This document shows positions 19,176-27,179 of a stretch of DNA of 64,000 nucleotides, in pieces (the first letter of the stretch is position 1; every line of letters begins with the position of its first letter). The notes beneath the pieces are model-generated. The model saw only the letters and a program-made list of their open reading frames with translations. It did no database searches and had not been told where the DNA came from. The DNA lies in NCBI GenBank assembly GCA_964525045.1, contig CAZGFD010000007.1, positions 62,001 to 126,000 of the forward strand. The letters run 5' to 3'. The translations under genes were made by a program, and so were the position numbers. The stretch comes from G020348185 sp964525045 (lineage in GTDB: Bacteria > Nitrospirota > Nitrospiria > Nitrospirales > UBA8639).

Positions 19176-19442
19176 CTACCCGGCCTCTCCATGTTCCAGA
19201 TATTTCGCAATGGCTATGGAGCCAACCAGGTTCAGGAGCGCGTACCCGGTTGAGATGTCCACAAACATGCCGACCCGTTCATACACCGTACCGATGACGA
19301 CTAACAGAATGATCGCCTTCGTCGACAGGCCGTTTAACCCTAAAACCCGGTCATACACCGTAGGCCCCTGAACCACGCGGTATAAATAGACGACGATTAA
19401 AATGACCAGCTGAATCAACACAAAAATGAAAAAGTCTCTCAT
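19176..19442 (-). CDS. mrpF: MrpF subunit
   Basis: An 88-residue protein with three TM helices and the family core GPTVYDRVLGLNGLSTKAI, including the conserved Asp of the YDR block. The start overlaps the mrpE stop by 4 bp. Structural subunit of the Mrp module; homologues have also been linked to bile-acid and sodium efflux. Confidence 0.88.
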   Translation of the reverse strand: MRDFFIFVLIQLVILIVVYLYRVVQGPTVYDRVLGLNGLSTKAIILLVVIGTVYERVGMFVDISTGYALLNLVGSIAIAKYLEHGEAG

Positions 19443-19924
19443 GCATCCACCCCGGGCTGCTGGGGAAAGACTTTCGCCACCTTTTTCTCTAAGGTGCCGG
19501 ATAAGAGGTCATTGGAGGACGCCGGGTCGATGGAATGGACCGTGAGTTGGTTGGGTGAGACCTCGACGGTGATGGTCCCCGGTGTCAACGTGATCGAATT
19601 TCCTAATAAGACGATGGCTGCCTGATGAGGTAAGGCGGTGTGGTGTTCCAACAGTTGCGGATCGATCGGCAGTTTGGGATCCAGGATCAAACGGACCATA
19701 TGAATGCTGCTGGCAAGAATTCGCGAAAACAGCCAGGGAACATAGGCCAGCAGTGCGAGCCACGAAACCCTTAATTTGCCTTCCGTTAGGGGCCGGGTAT
19801 TCAGCCAGGCGATCCCCAGGGATAGCACCAACCCGATGGTGAGATGCAAGAAATTGAATTTTCCGGAGAGTGCCACCCAAATCAGAAAGAACAAGGCGGC
19901 TTTGATGAGGATTCGCCCCGTCAT
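19439..19924 (-). CDS. mrpE: MrpE subunit
   Basis: A 161-residue protein with two N-terminal TM helices, a cytoplasmic C-terminal domain and the diagnostic GNSITLTPGTITVEV motif (~residue 110). It is coupled to the end of dabA by an ATGA overlap, which ties the Mrp module directly to the carbon-uptake gene. Assembly subunit of Mrp complexes. Confidence 0.9.
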   Translation of the reverse strand: MTGRILIKAALFFLIWVALSGKFNFLHLTIGLVLSLGIAWLNTRPLTEGKLRVSWLALLAYVPWLFSRILASSIHMVRLILDPKLPIDPQLLEHHTALPHQAAIVLLGNSITLTPGTITVEVSPNQLTVHSIDPASSNDLLSGTLEKKVAKVFPQQPGVDA

Positions 19925-22900
19925 CCTTGAGCTCCAACCGGTTCATCAGAATGAATCACGAAGGCTTTCCAGGTACCACCCGGAATATATTGAAGGAACT
20001 CGCTTGATTGAGGCTCCAGGGCTACGAGATGTATCCATTGATTGTTCACAAAATATTGCAGAATCGTATGGCGTTGAATGATTTCACTGATTCGGCTGGT
20101 CGGGGCCTGGATGAGGACCGTCAGCCGCAGGGGTTCATGAAACAACCCTTTTCCGTCCCGTACGGCTTGAAGGGGAAGTCCGCTTTGGAAGTCCGATTGG
20201 CTCCCGGCCATCACCCCGATCCCACTGACCACGTTGTGCAGGACCTTGCTGCCGCTGCCGTATACCCAGGGGTCCACCGCAGAAAAATAGTACTGAAGAT
20301 TGATCCATTCCGCGACGACCATCGGGGCGGTCATAATGGTTTCGAGCACTTTCCCCGACTCATCATCCTCGGCATTGTAATTGTGCAGAAACGTTCGGCC
20401 TTCCAGGTTGATCCCTCTCGTGAGCGATCGTTTCCCGATAATAAATGCGGCATTGCGGGAAAGCCCCCATTCCGGCCGTACTTGTGACCAGTCGAGGCTA
20501 CGGGTCCGGGTATGAGCCTTGACTGATGGCGGTGGAATCTCCTGAGGCGCACCCGGTAAGCGTCGGCATCGTTCCTGCGCCAGACCAAGTTCGGCTTTTT
20601 CCAAATCTTTTTTGAGTCGGTCGACATCAGGCTTATGGGTTTCGGGGAGATCTTCCAAGTCAAAAAATTGCACCTCGTCGGTGGTGGTGTTGTGTTCCCC
20701 GGGTAAAAACCACGTATCCTCGGGTATCTCGATTCCCCGGTTCTTCAACTCTCTCCGGACTTCCGGTTTATTTGCCATGGCGGCCAGGACCCTGGCATTC
20801 GGTCCACCATGATTTCCCCCGCAGGCGCCGCAGTCGTAACCGGAAGCGTAGGGATTGTTTTCCGTCGTGCTGCCGTGACCGCATACCAGAACTACCCGTG
20901 CAAAATTTGTCGTCAATCCCATCACCTTTAAACATCGCTCGATGTTGAAGGCTTGTTCGGTTGGGGAAAACCCTTGTGTGGTAAACCAATCCAGTTGAGC
21001 ATCGTGGGAATCCATGTTTAATCCCAATTCCTCGCAAAGGTCATTGATCAGCACTTTAAATTGGTCAGGGGACAGCCCAAGATCCTTTACCAGCGGATGA
21101 GAAGGGATTTCCGTTCCCTCCTCTGGGTTGTGGCGAGGCTGTGTGAGGGCTATCTGGTGTAAAGTTTCAATGGTTTGATGGTTTATCCGAGAAACCAGGT
21201 GATTCCAGGTTGAGGACAGCTGAAGAAATTGCTTCAGTTTCCTACGCTCATCCCTGACCAGTCGGTCGACGGCTTCCTGTTCAGACAATTTTTCGACGGG
21301 AATGTGAGAGGGAACGGGGGGGCGGAACTGATCAGTCAGCCATGCGGTGAACCGACGATACCATGCAGGAATAAGGGTTTTTCCAAACAAGGTGAGCGCG
21401 TACAAACTGCCGAGGATGTCGATGAGCATCAAAGATGCGATCGGGTGACTCTTGAGGTCATGAAACAGGTGATGCCCGAGGTGGGTCCATTTTAATCCCC
21501 GGTCATAGCTTCGTAATGTTTCATCATTTCCGCTTCTGGGACTTTCACGAACCACATTTTTCGGTTTGAGCAGTACCGGGCAGAGTAATTGATCCACTTC
21601 GGTCCCCATGCCACGATAGGTAATAGGGATTCCAAAAAATCCGGCAAAGCCGATGGTGTCATACTGCCCCTGAGCTTCGAGATGTCGTCGAAGAGGCTCG
21701 GACCGCACGTCAATGCAAAACACCGCCTGGGCCTGCGGTCGCGTTTCCGAAGATGGAAGGACTGCATCACGTGATGAGGTATGAGAAGGTAATAATTTCC
21801 CAAGTAATTGTTGCCGGTAATGGTCTTCATAGGCCTCCTGCCAGACAAGACCATGCCGGTCGTCAGGAAATTGATTCAGCCATTCAAAGACCATCTGGAT
21901 GGCCGGCCCCGGGAGCTCCTGGATATCCTCGGGAAACAATTCGAGGAACTGAGCTAATTCAAATAATCGCCATGCATCGTGACACACATGGTCCAGCGTT
22001 TCATCAGCATGGGCGTCCGTGAGTCCCAAGGCTTCCTGGAAGGTTCGCCAATGATGTTGAAAATAGCTTTCCAGGGCAGGAAGGGTGCCTGGAATTCTCC
22101 ATTCACGCTGACAGACATCATGGACCAGTTCTGCTTCATAAAACAGGCGAACGGCCAAATATTTCACCGGATTGATCGGTTGCCGTTTTTGCCAAGGGTA
22201 TTCCGGTTCGTTGCTTCGCCATCGAATGTACCCCACCCACCCCGGTAAATGGGCCAGATGTCTCGTCAGGTATTCCTCCCACTGATCTCTGGGAATCCCC
22301 ATTCGCTTCAGACTGAAGGCGATAGCATCTTCCGGATGATCCGGGAGTGACTGGATGTTTTTGACCATATCGGGCATTCCGGAAAATAAACCGGAGTAAT
22401 CGCGAGTAGCCAATTCCCGCCATGCAAGATAAAACCCCTGGTCCCGTTCGGGCATGGACCAACTCGAAAGGCCCTCATCGACGAAAGCGCTACACCACCG
22501 GATCATGTGGTCATTGATCTTGTCCACGACTTCTTCGCCGGACAGCCGACTGACCCAGGTGGACATAGAATGGATAAACCCAAGTGAAAGAGGGCTGGGG
22601 GGGGTCCTGGACATCCGGATTTTCGGAATGGCGGGTTTGGTCAGGAGGCCCCCGAGTCGTTCCGGAAGTTCCGGGTCCACGAGACCGAATGTCCTCAGCA
22701 CGTTGGCCCACAAGCCTTTGAGATGGAGGCCTTCGGGTTTTGCTTCAACAAACGTTTTCAAGGTGAGAAGGTTGCCGGGTTTGCCGCATAGATAATCCAC
22801 CACATCGCTAAGGGCCCCGACTTCGTAATCCAACCAACGAGCCTCATATTCAGAATAGGTCATTGAATGAATGTTGAATTCAGTTTGAAATACCCGGAAT

Positions 22901-23706
22901 TGATGTTTCAGACACTGGCGATAGCCTTCAAATTGTTCGGGAAGGAGTCCCAGGGAATGGAAAATGCGGTCCTGTTTGGCGGTATTCTCGGGTTCGGCTT
23001 GATCGGCAACCGGGGTTTCTGGGTCGGGAGTCGAACCGGAATTCCGAGAGACATCCGAAGAGGAGAGTACATCCTTGTAAATTAAATCATGAATAAAGTG
23101 GGGTAGATTTAATCCATTATAGCGATAGACCCAATCCGAAATCGTCATTTCGGCGGCGATGCGGTTCAGACTTGCACGCAGTCGTTCTCTGGATTGCGAA
23201 GCCGTCCGTTGTTGGATGTCAGAAGGGATATCGGCTCGAAAATTTTGGGTTGCGCCTTCTTGTTGGACTTTCCATTGATAGAGCCGGGGAATCAGGCCGT
23301 CGATTCCATGAACCAGGTGGAGAATCAGGATGTCGGATGCATGGATCTGTTGACGTCCAAATGGGATTGAAGGATCCTCCCCATTTGAGAACCAAATTCG
23401 GCGAAAGGCTCTCCTGAGGTCTTGATAGGTAATGCGTCCGTTTCGATATGCCTCTCGATATTCCTCGGTGCTGAGATACCCCCGCCCTCCCATTAATTCT
23501 TGGGCCCGCCGAACGGCCATGTCGAAATGCAGATGTTCAAAACCACTGAGGGGGTTTCGGGAGATAAAGGTATTGATGGGCCAATTGGGCGCAATCGATT
23601 CCGCAGTATGAGCGATTTGCGCCCGAAGAAATTCACGTTCCGTCGGTGTCAGGGGATCCGGGGGGACAGACTGCTCTGCCAAAGAGGTTTGGTAGCGCGT
23701 TTCCAT
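19921..23706 (-). CDS. dabA: DabA/MpsB (DUF2309): catalytic subunit of the energy-coupled CO2-to-bicarbonate pump
   Basis: A soluble or peripheral protein of 1,261 residues of the DUF2309 family, which hydrates CO2 unidirectionally in the cytoplasm when coupled to a NuoL-like partner. The beta-carbonic-anhydrase-like zinc site is intact: Cys664 and Asp666 (FCIDVRSEP), His944 (CGHGSTTENNP) and Cys959 (YDCGACGG). The 15-residue His-to-Cys spacing equals that of characterised DabA. It is several hundred residues longer than typical DabA (about 800-900), with extra sequence both before and between the metal-site halves. I chose the ATG at 23706 over an in-frame TTG at 23721; neither has a strong ribosome-binding site. 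It is the first gene of the operon and its leader carries a terminator 24 nt upstream. Confidence 0.93.
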   Translation of the reverse strand: METRYQTSLAEQSVPPDPLTPTEREFLRAQIAHTAESIAPNWPINTFISRNPLSGFEHLHFDMAVRRAQELMGGRGYLSTEEYREAYRNGRITYQDLRRAFRRIWFSNGEDPSIPFGRQQIHASDILILHLVHGIDGLIPRLYQWKVQQEGATQNFRADIPSDIQQRTASQSRERLRASLNRIAAEMTISDWVYRYNGLNLPHFIHDLIYKDVLSSSDVSRNSGSTPDPETPVADQAEPENTAKQDRIFHSLGLLPEQFEGYRQCLKHQFRVFQTEFNIHSMTYSEYEARWLDYEVGALSDVVDYLCGKPGNLLTLKTFVEAKPEGLHLKGLWANVLRTFGLVDPELPERLGGLLTKPAIPKIRMSRTPPSPLSLGFIHSMSTWVSRLSGEEVVDKINDHMIRWCSAFVDEGLSSWSMPERDQGFYLAWRELATRDYSGLFSGMPDMVKNIQSLPDHPEDAIAFSLKRMGIPRDQWEEYLTRHLAHLPGWVGYIRWRSNEPEYPWQKRQPINPVKYLAVRLFYEAELVHDVCQREWRIPGTLPALESYFQHHWRTFQEALGLTDAHADETLDHVCHDAWRLFELAQFLELFPEDIQELPGPAIQMVFEWLNQFPDDRHGLVWQEAYEDHYRQQLLGKLLPSHTSSRDAVLPSSETRPQAQAVFCIDVRSEPLRRHLEAQGQYDTIGFAGFFGIPITYRGMGTEVDQLLCPVLLKPKNVVRESPRSGNDETLRSYDRGLKWTHLGHHLFHDLKSHPIASLMLIDILGSLYALTLFGKTLIPAWYRRFTAWLTDQFRPPVPSHIPVEKLSEQEAVDRLVRDERRKLKQFLQLSSTWNHLVSRINHQTIETLHQIALTQPRHNPEEGTEIPSHPLVKDLGLSPDQFKVLINDLCEELGLNMDSHDAQLDWFTTQGFSPTEQAFNIERCLKVMGLTTNFARVVLVCGHGSTTENNPYASGYDCGACGGNHGGPNARVLAAMANKPEVRRELKNRGIEIPEDTWFLPGEHNTTTDEVQFFDLEDLPETHKPDVDRLKKDLEKAELGLAQERCRRLPGAPQEIPPPSVKAHTRTRSLDWSQVRPEWGLSRNAAFIIGKRSLTRGINLEGRTFLHNYNAEDDESGKVLETIMTAPMVVAEWINLQYYFSAVDPWVYGSGSKVLHNVVSGIGVMAGSQSDFQSGLPLQAVRDGKGLFHEPLRLTVLIQAPTSRISEIIQRHTILQYFVNNQWIHLVALEPQSSEFLQYIPGGTWKAFVIHSDEPVGAQG

Positions 23707-23729
23707 ATTAATCAGACCCAATCAGACAC

Positions 23730-23781
23730 AAAAAAAGCCAACCTGTTCTCTCCGAAAAGTTTCGAGGAGTCCTGGTTGGCT
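23730..23781 (-). terminator. Intrinsic terminator inside the dabA leader
   Basis: On the minus strand AGCCAACC (23781-23774) pairs with GGTTGGCT (23743-23736), enclosing a smaller CUCC/GGAG stem, and is followed at once by seven T residues. It would stop transcription before dabA unless an alternative structure forms. Confidence 0.75.
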
Positions 23782-23908
23782 GAGTACTGCCTCTGGCCGT
23801 TGTGTGATAAGGAGCCAGTTACCCTACTTGCCAAGTGTGTGTTTTGAAGAATCTCCGGAGCCAGCCTGTCCATGAATTCTGGAGTGGGACCGAACATCCC
23901 CTTACATA
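23730..23908 (-). promoter_or_regulatory. Untranslated leader of the dabA operon, candidate attenuator or riboswitch
   Basis: About 180-200 nt of leader separate a plausible promoter from dabA. The 3' end folds into an intrinsic terminator only 24 nt upstream of the start codon. No minus-strand gene lies upstream (the next gene, MpsC-like, is divergent), so this terminator has nothing else to end. The upstream part (23785-23860) is GC-rich and could form an aptamer-like fold. Ligand unknown. Confidence 0.55.
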
Positions 23909-23915
23909 TATTTTA

Positions 23916-23945
23916 CATATAACAGAGGTTCTTTCGTTTGCACAA
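23916..23945 (-). promoter_or_regulatory. Candidate sigma-70-type promoter of the dabA operon
   Basis: Reading the minus strand, TTGTGC (23945-23940) and TATATG (23921-23916) are separated by 18 nt, giving a predicted start near 23908. Both boxes are imperfect. It is the best match between dabA and the divergent gene. Confidence 0.35.
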
Positions 23946-24091
23946 TCTATTTTTAGCCCTATTTAGCTGAGGCTTGTTGCAAAGGTGACAAAAAGGTGCA
24001 TAGTCATCATGTGATGGGTATAATTGGACCCCTCTCTTCCGAATAGGCAGGTTCTCGGTCTGAGGCCGAAACATGATAAAATATGAGGTAC

Positions 24092-24484
24092 ATGAACGTG
24101 GTCAGTAGGCACATCAATAAAAACGGGCGAACGCGAGGTGAGCTGGAAACGGCTATTAGAAATGCGGTCATCAGGTTTGAGCAGGAATTTATGGGGCGGG
24201 GCCCGACCGATGTCCGGGCATTTATTTTACAGGACATTATTTTGGTCCGATTGAAAGGGGTGCTGACCCCCGCCGAGCGACAACTCGCAAAAAACCCGGA
24301 CGGGGTGGGGATGGTCAAACAAATGCGGGAAAATCTCATTGGCCAGGGGCGTGATAAGTTGTGTAAGGAGATCGGTGAAATCACCGGTGTGAAAACCGCA
24401 GCCCTGTTCACGGATATCGATGCTCGAATCGGAGAGCGCATTTTGGTGTTTACCCTTGAAAAAGATTTGGAATCGCGATTTTGA
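24092..24484 (+). CDS. MpsC-family (DUF2294) protein, divergent from dabA
   Basis: A 130-residue protein of the DUF2294/MpsC family (GELETAIRNAVIRFEQEFMG, then GRGPTDVRAFILQDIILVRL). In Staphylococcus aureus mpsC follows mpsA (NuoL/DabB-like) and mpsB (DabA), which together support CO2/bicarbonate supply and membrane potential. Here the gene is divergent from the dabA-mrp operon. I place the start at the ATG at 24092 because GAGG lies three bases upstream; an ATG at 24083 overlaps that site. It has no membrane segment. The molecular role of MpsC is not established to my knowledge, so the link to carbon uptake is contextual. Confidence 0.82.
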   Translation: MNVVSRHINKNGRTRGELETAIRNAVIRFEQEFMGRGPTDVRAFILQDIILVRLKGVLTPAERQLAKNPDGVGMVKQMRENLIGQGRDKLCKEIGEITGVKTAALFTDIDARIGERILVFTLEKDLESRF

Positions 24485-24770
24485 GAGATACAATGGTAAT
24501 CAGGAATTCAGCTCCTGCCGCGGTTTTTGGTTATAGAGAGCGGCATAACCTCTCCCTAGAAACAAGTCAGTTGGCGGCGGCGCGGGTCTGGTTTCTTCCC
24601 TGCCTTCCGCTTTTAGAAGAACTTTCTCCCCACCCTTGCCGGCTGTTTCGTGATCGAGTGAATTCCATTTTGGTGCCCGAGATCTAAGGCCTACGATCAG
24701 GGGAACTTAGACGTTGCCCCTGTCAAATCGGGTCTAGAAATCATACAGATAAGTCAGGTGCAATGAGTCG

Positions 24771-26060
24771 TTAAGGATAGGAAACGGATGTCGGATCAAG
24801 TGGGAGGCGAATGTGAAAAGTGGTGCCAACGCCTTCTTGGCTTTCGACAGAAATGGATCCCCCGTGGGCGGAGACGACATCTTTAACAATCTTGGTCCCC
24901 AGCCCGGTTCCCCCAGGCTTGGTGCTCACCGCCCTGCTGGTAAATAAACTGTCCCGTATCTCTGGTTTCATGCCTTTGCCAGTGTCTGCTACTCGAAGCA
25001 GCACCACCTGATCCGATTCCTGAAAAACGCCCTCGACAGAAATCATCCCGCCCGTTGGCACTTCCGGTATGGCATTATTGATAAGGTTGTAAAAAGCATT
25101 GAAGAGCCGGTACTCATCGGCTTGAATGATCGGGAGTTCTGCCAGCCCTTTGGTGCACAGAGAAATGCCCTTCTCGTTGGCGAGATAGGCCAGGGTATCA
25201 TTGACTGTCGCAACAACGACTGCGACTCGACAAGGACCAAAGCGGGGTGGACTGATGACGCCTTTCACGGCATCAGCGATTTCTTTTACCCGATCCTGAA
25301 TTCGTCTTGCATTTTTTTCGATCATTTTGATGAGTTCCTGGCTTGAAGCTTCGATGGCCCTCACATCAGAATGTTTCCCATTCATCAAAAGGGAAAAGTG
25401 ATCGTTAAGTTCTTCACTTAAGAGGGAAGACCCGTGTAGGACCGGCATCAGCATATTTTTGATATCGTGCCCAACATCACCCAACATCCGAACCACTTCC
25501 GCAACTTTGGCTTCTTGGAATAACCGCGCTTGTTCTATGGACAGAGCCGTAAATGCCGAGATGATGGAAAGAATGTCGACATCCTTGTCGTCAAGCTGTC
25601 CGTTGCGCTTGTTCAACACCTCAAGCACACCTAGTGGGTCCCCTTCCCACCGCTTCAAAGGAATGGCAATCAAGTCATTGGTGGTGATGCCGGTCGCTTC
25701 ATCGACCCCGCGGAAATGACGAGTATCTTTTTTTACGTCCGTACTGACCAGGGGTTTTCCAGATTGAAAGACCGACCCGGCAATCCCCTGGTTCCAAGGG
25801 ATACTCGTCCCTGGCTTGACCGGCCTCTGGCCGATAGAATGATAAAACACCAACTCTTTGGTCTCGGGGTTGGCCAGGAGGACAGAACCGGCCTGGGCAT
25901 TGACGATATCAAGAGCCGTTTGTAGGGCTTCTCCAACCAGGTCCTCGATTTTCTGATGTTGGAACAACGCCTCACTGATGCGATGTGCGGCGTCAAGCTC
26001 CCGTTTTTGACGATCGCTTTCCTTGGTATCTCGCAAGACTTGCCTCTGCTTACTATTCAT
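24771..26060 (-). CDS. GAF-domain sensor histidine kinase
   Basis: A 429-residue cytoplasmic kinase. A coiled N-terminus leads into a GAF domain (~residues 30-185, with AGSVLLANPETKELVF and GIAGSVFQSGKPLVSTDV). The H-box is MLGDVGHDIKNMLMPVL (~residue 205) and the ATPase domain has N (NAFYNLINNAIPEV), G1 (DTGKGM) and G2 (GGTGLGTKIVKDVVSAHGG) boxes. No receiver, TM segment or neighbouring response regulator is present, so the partner is elsewhere. The H-box is unusual in its GHDIKN core (classically HExxN/P), a form seen in HisKA-like kinases with GAF sensors. The signal is unknown. Confidence 0.88.
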   Translation of the reverse strand: MNSKQRQVLRDTKESDRQKRELDAAHRISEALFQHQKIEDLVGEALQTALDIVNAQAGSVLLANPETKELVFYHSIGQRPVKPGTSIPWNQGIAGSVFQSGKPLVSTDVKKDTRHFRGVDEATGITTNDLIAIPLKRWEGDPLGVLEVLNKRNGQLDDKDVDILSIISAFTALSIEQARLFQEAKVAEVVRMLGDVGHDIKNMLMPVLHGSSLLSEELNDHFSLLMNGKHSDVRAIEASSQELIKMIEKNARRIQDRVKEIADAVKGVISPPRFGPCRVAVVVATVNDTLAYLANEKGISLCTKGLAELPIIQADEYRLFNAFYNLINNAIPEVPTGGMISVEGVFQESDQVVLLRVADTGKGMKPEIRDSLFTSRAVSTKPGGTGLGTKIVKDVVSAHGGSISVESQEGVGTTFHIRLPLDPTSVSYP

Positions 26061-26294
26061 TGGGACTTTGGTTGATGGAGAAATAGCACCGGTTGGAATC
26101 TAGGTTGTCCCGTGAAGAATCGCGTTTCACCACTATGCGCGTACTTTCCTCATAAAAGGAACACACATCATCTCGTTATCATGTCGTAATGTCAATTCAC
26201 TTTCGATGAAGCCTGAATCCGCTGTCAAAAATTCAACATTATTGGCTTTTTTCAAGGCTGGCCGGCAGGATGGTGACGAAGAAGACCGTGCTTG

Positions 26295-26957
26295 TCAGTC
26301 GGTGCACCAATTTTTACTCCCATGTCCCTTGGGGGCAGCGAGCCCCTGACCAATGAGGAGTTCTGAAAGATCCTGCCCGTCGACGACGACCCGGGCCATA
26401 TGTTTTCGCCCAACTTTGTAGTGATCATATACATCAATCTGTGCAGCCTCCGAGAGGGTTTGTTGCAACATGTCCATGGCGGCCCTTGCCAACACCCTTT
26501 CCTGCTCGCAACTCTCTCGAAGATGTGGAATTTCTGTCCCAAACAGTTCGACCAACATTTTATGTGTGCGTTGAGTATTCTCCTCGGTGATGATGAATAG
26601 GCACATATCTGTGTCAATGCAACGATCAAAACGAATCCCGGATTGATGGGATTCGGTGTTTGGTGGAATGTCGGGTTTGCCATAGGGGCTCATTCTATCT
26701 TTATCCGCTTCATTGGACCGGGGGCCCGGGGCATTTTGGAATGGGAGATACATGAACCAAGCCGAGGGTGAAGTATTCTTCTCTTGCTGCTTCAGGCCTT
26801 CGCTCCTCTCTCCTGTTTCCAACTGACCCGCCCGAAAATGGTAAGTAGCCGATTGAGCAGCCGAAATGGTGCAAATGAGAAAGGTGGTCAGAAAAAAGGA
26901 GAGAATAAACGATGAGCCAATCATATAATTTTCGATCGTGAAAACCAGTGTCACCAT
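26295..26957 (-). CDS. Exported SNase-like (thermonuclease-fold) protein, probably not an active nuclease
   Basis: A 220-residue protein with an N-terminal signal or anchor (residues ~12-35). The C-terminal ~110 residues follow the staphylococcal-nuclease layout: VELFGTEIPHL, then CEQERVLARAAMDMLQQTL, then a basic strand and GQDLSELLIGQGLAAPKG. At the site normally written RLxGxDTPE, this protein has E at the Arg position, E for Asp and H for the catalytic Glu. By that alignment two of the three catalytic residues are lost. The start at 26957 has an AAGGTAGG site. No operon partner. The family call is moderately sure; the loss of activity is inference. Confidence 0.65.
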   Translation of the reverse strand: MVTLVFTIENYMIGSSFILSFFLTTFLICTISAAQSATYHFRAGQLETGERSEGLKQQEKNTSPSAWFMYLPFQNAPGPRSNEADKDRMSPYGKPDIPPNTESHQSGIRFDRCIDTDMCLFIITEENTQRTHKMLVELFGTEIPHLRESCEQERVLARAAMDMLQQTLSEAAQIDVYDHYKVGRKHMARVVVDGQDLSELLIGQGLAAPKGHGSKNWCTD

Positions 26958-27179
26958 ATCCTACCTTCATTCACTCTCGAAAGAAAACCTGGTGCACCGG
27001 TTCCGATAAACGCTTTCTGTCGGGTCTCATTGAGGTTGGCAACGAGTACCTGATTAGGTTAAATCATTCCTATCTGACATTCGGCAAGCTTGACGGGAGA
27101 ATGAAGGTTTCCCAAAAACACCGGCATTTTCTTCGGCCAGGATGGTAGGACGGCAAGGACTCGTTACATCGGGATAGAG

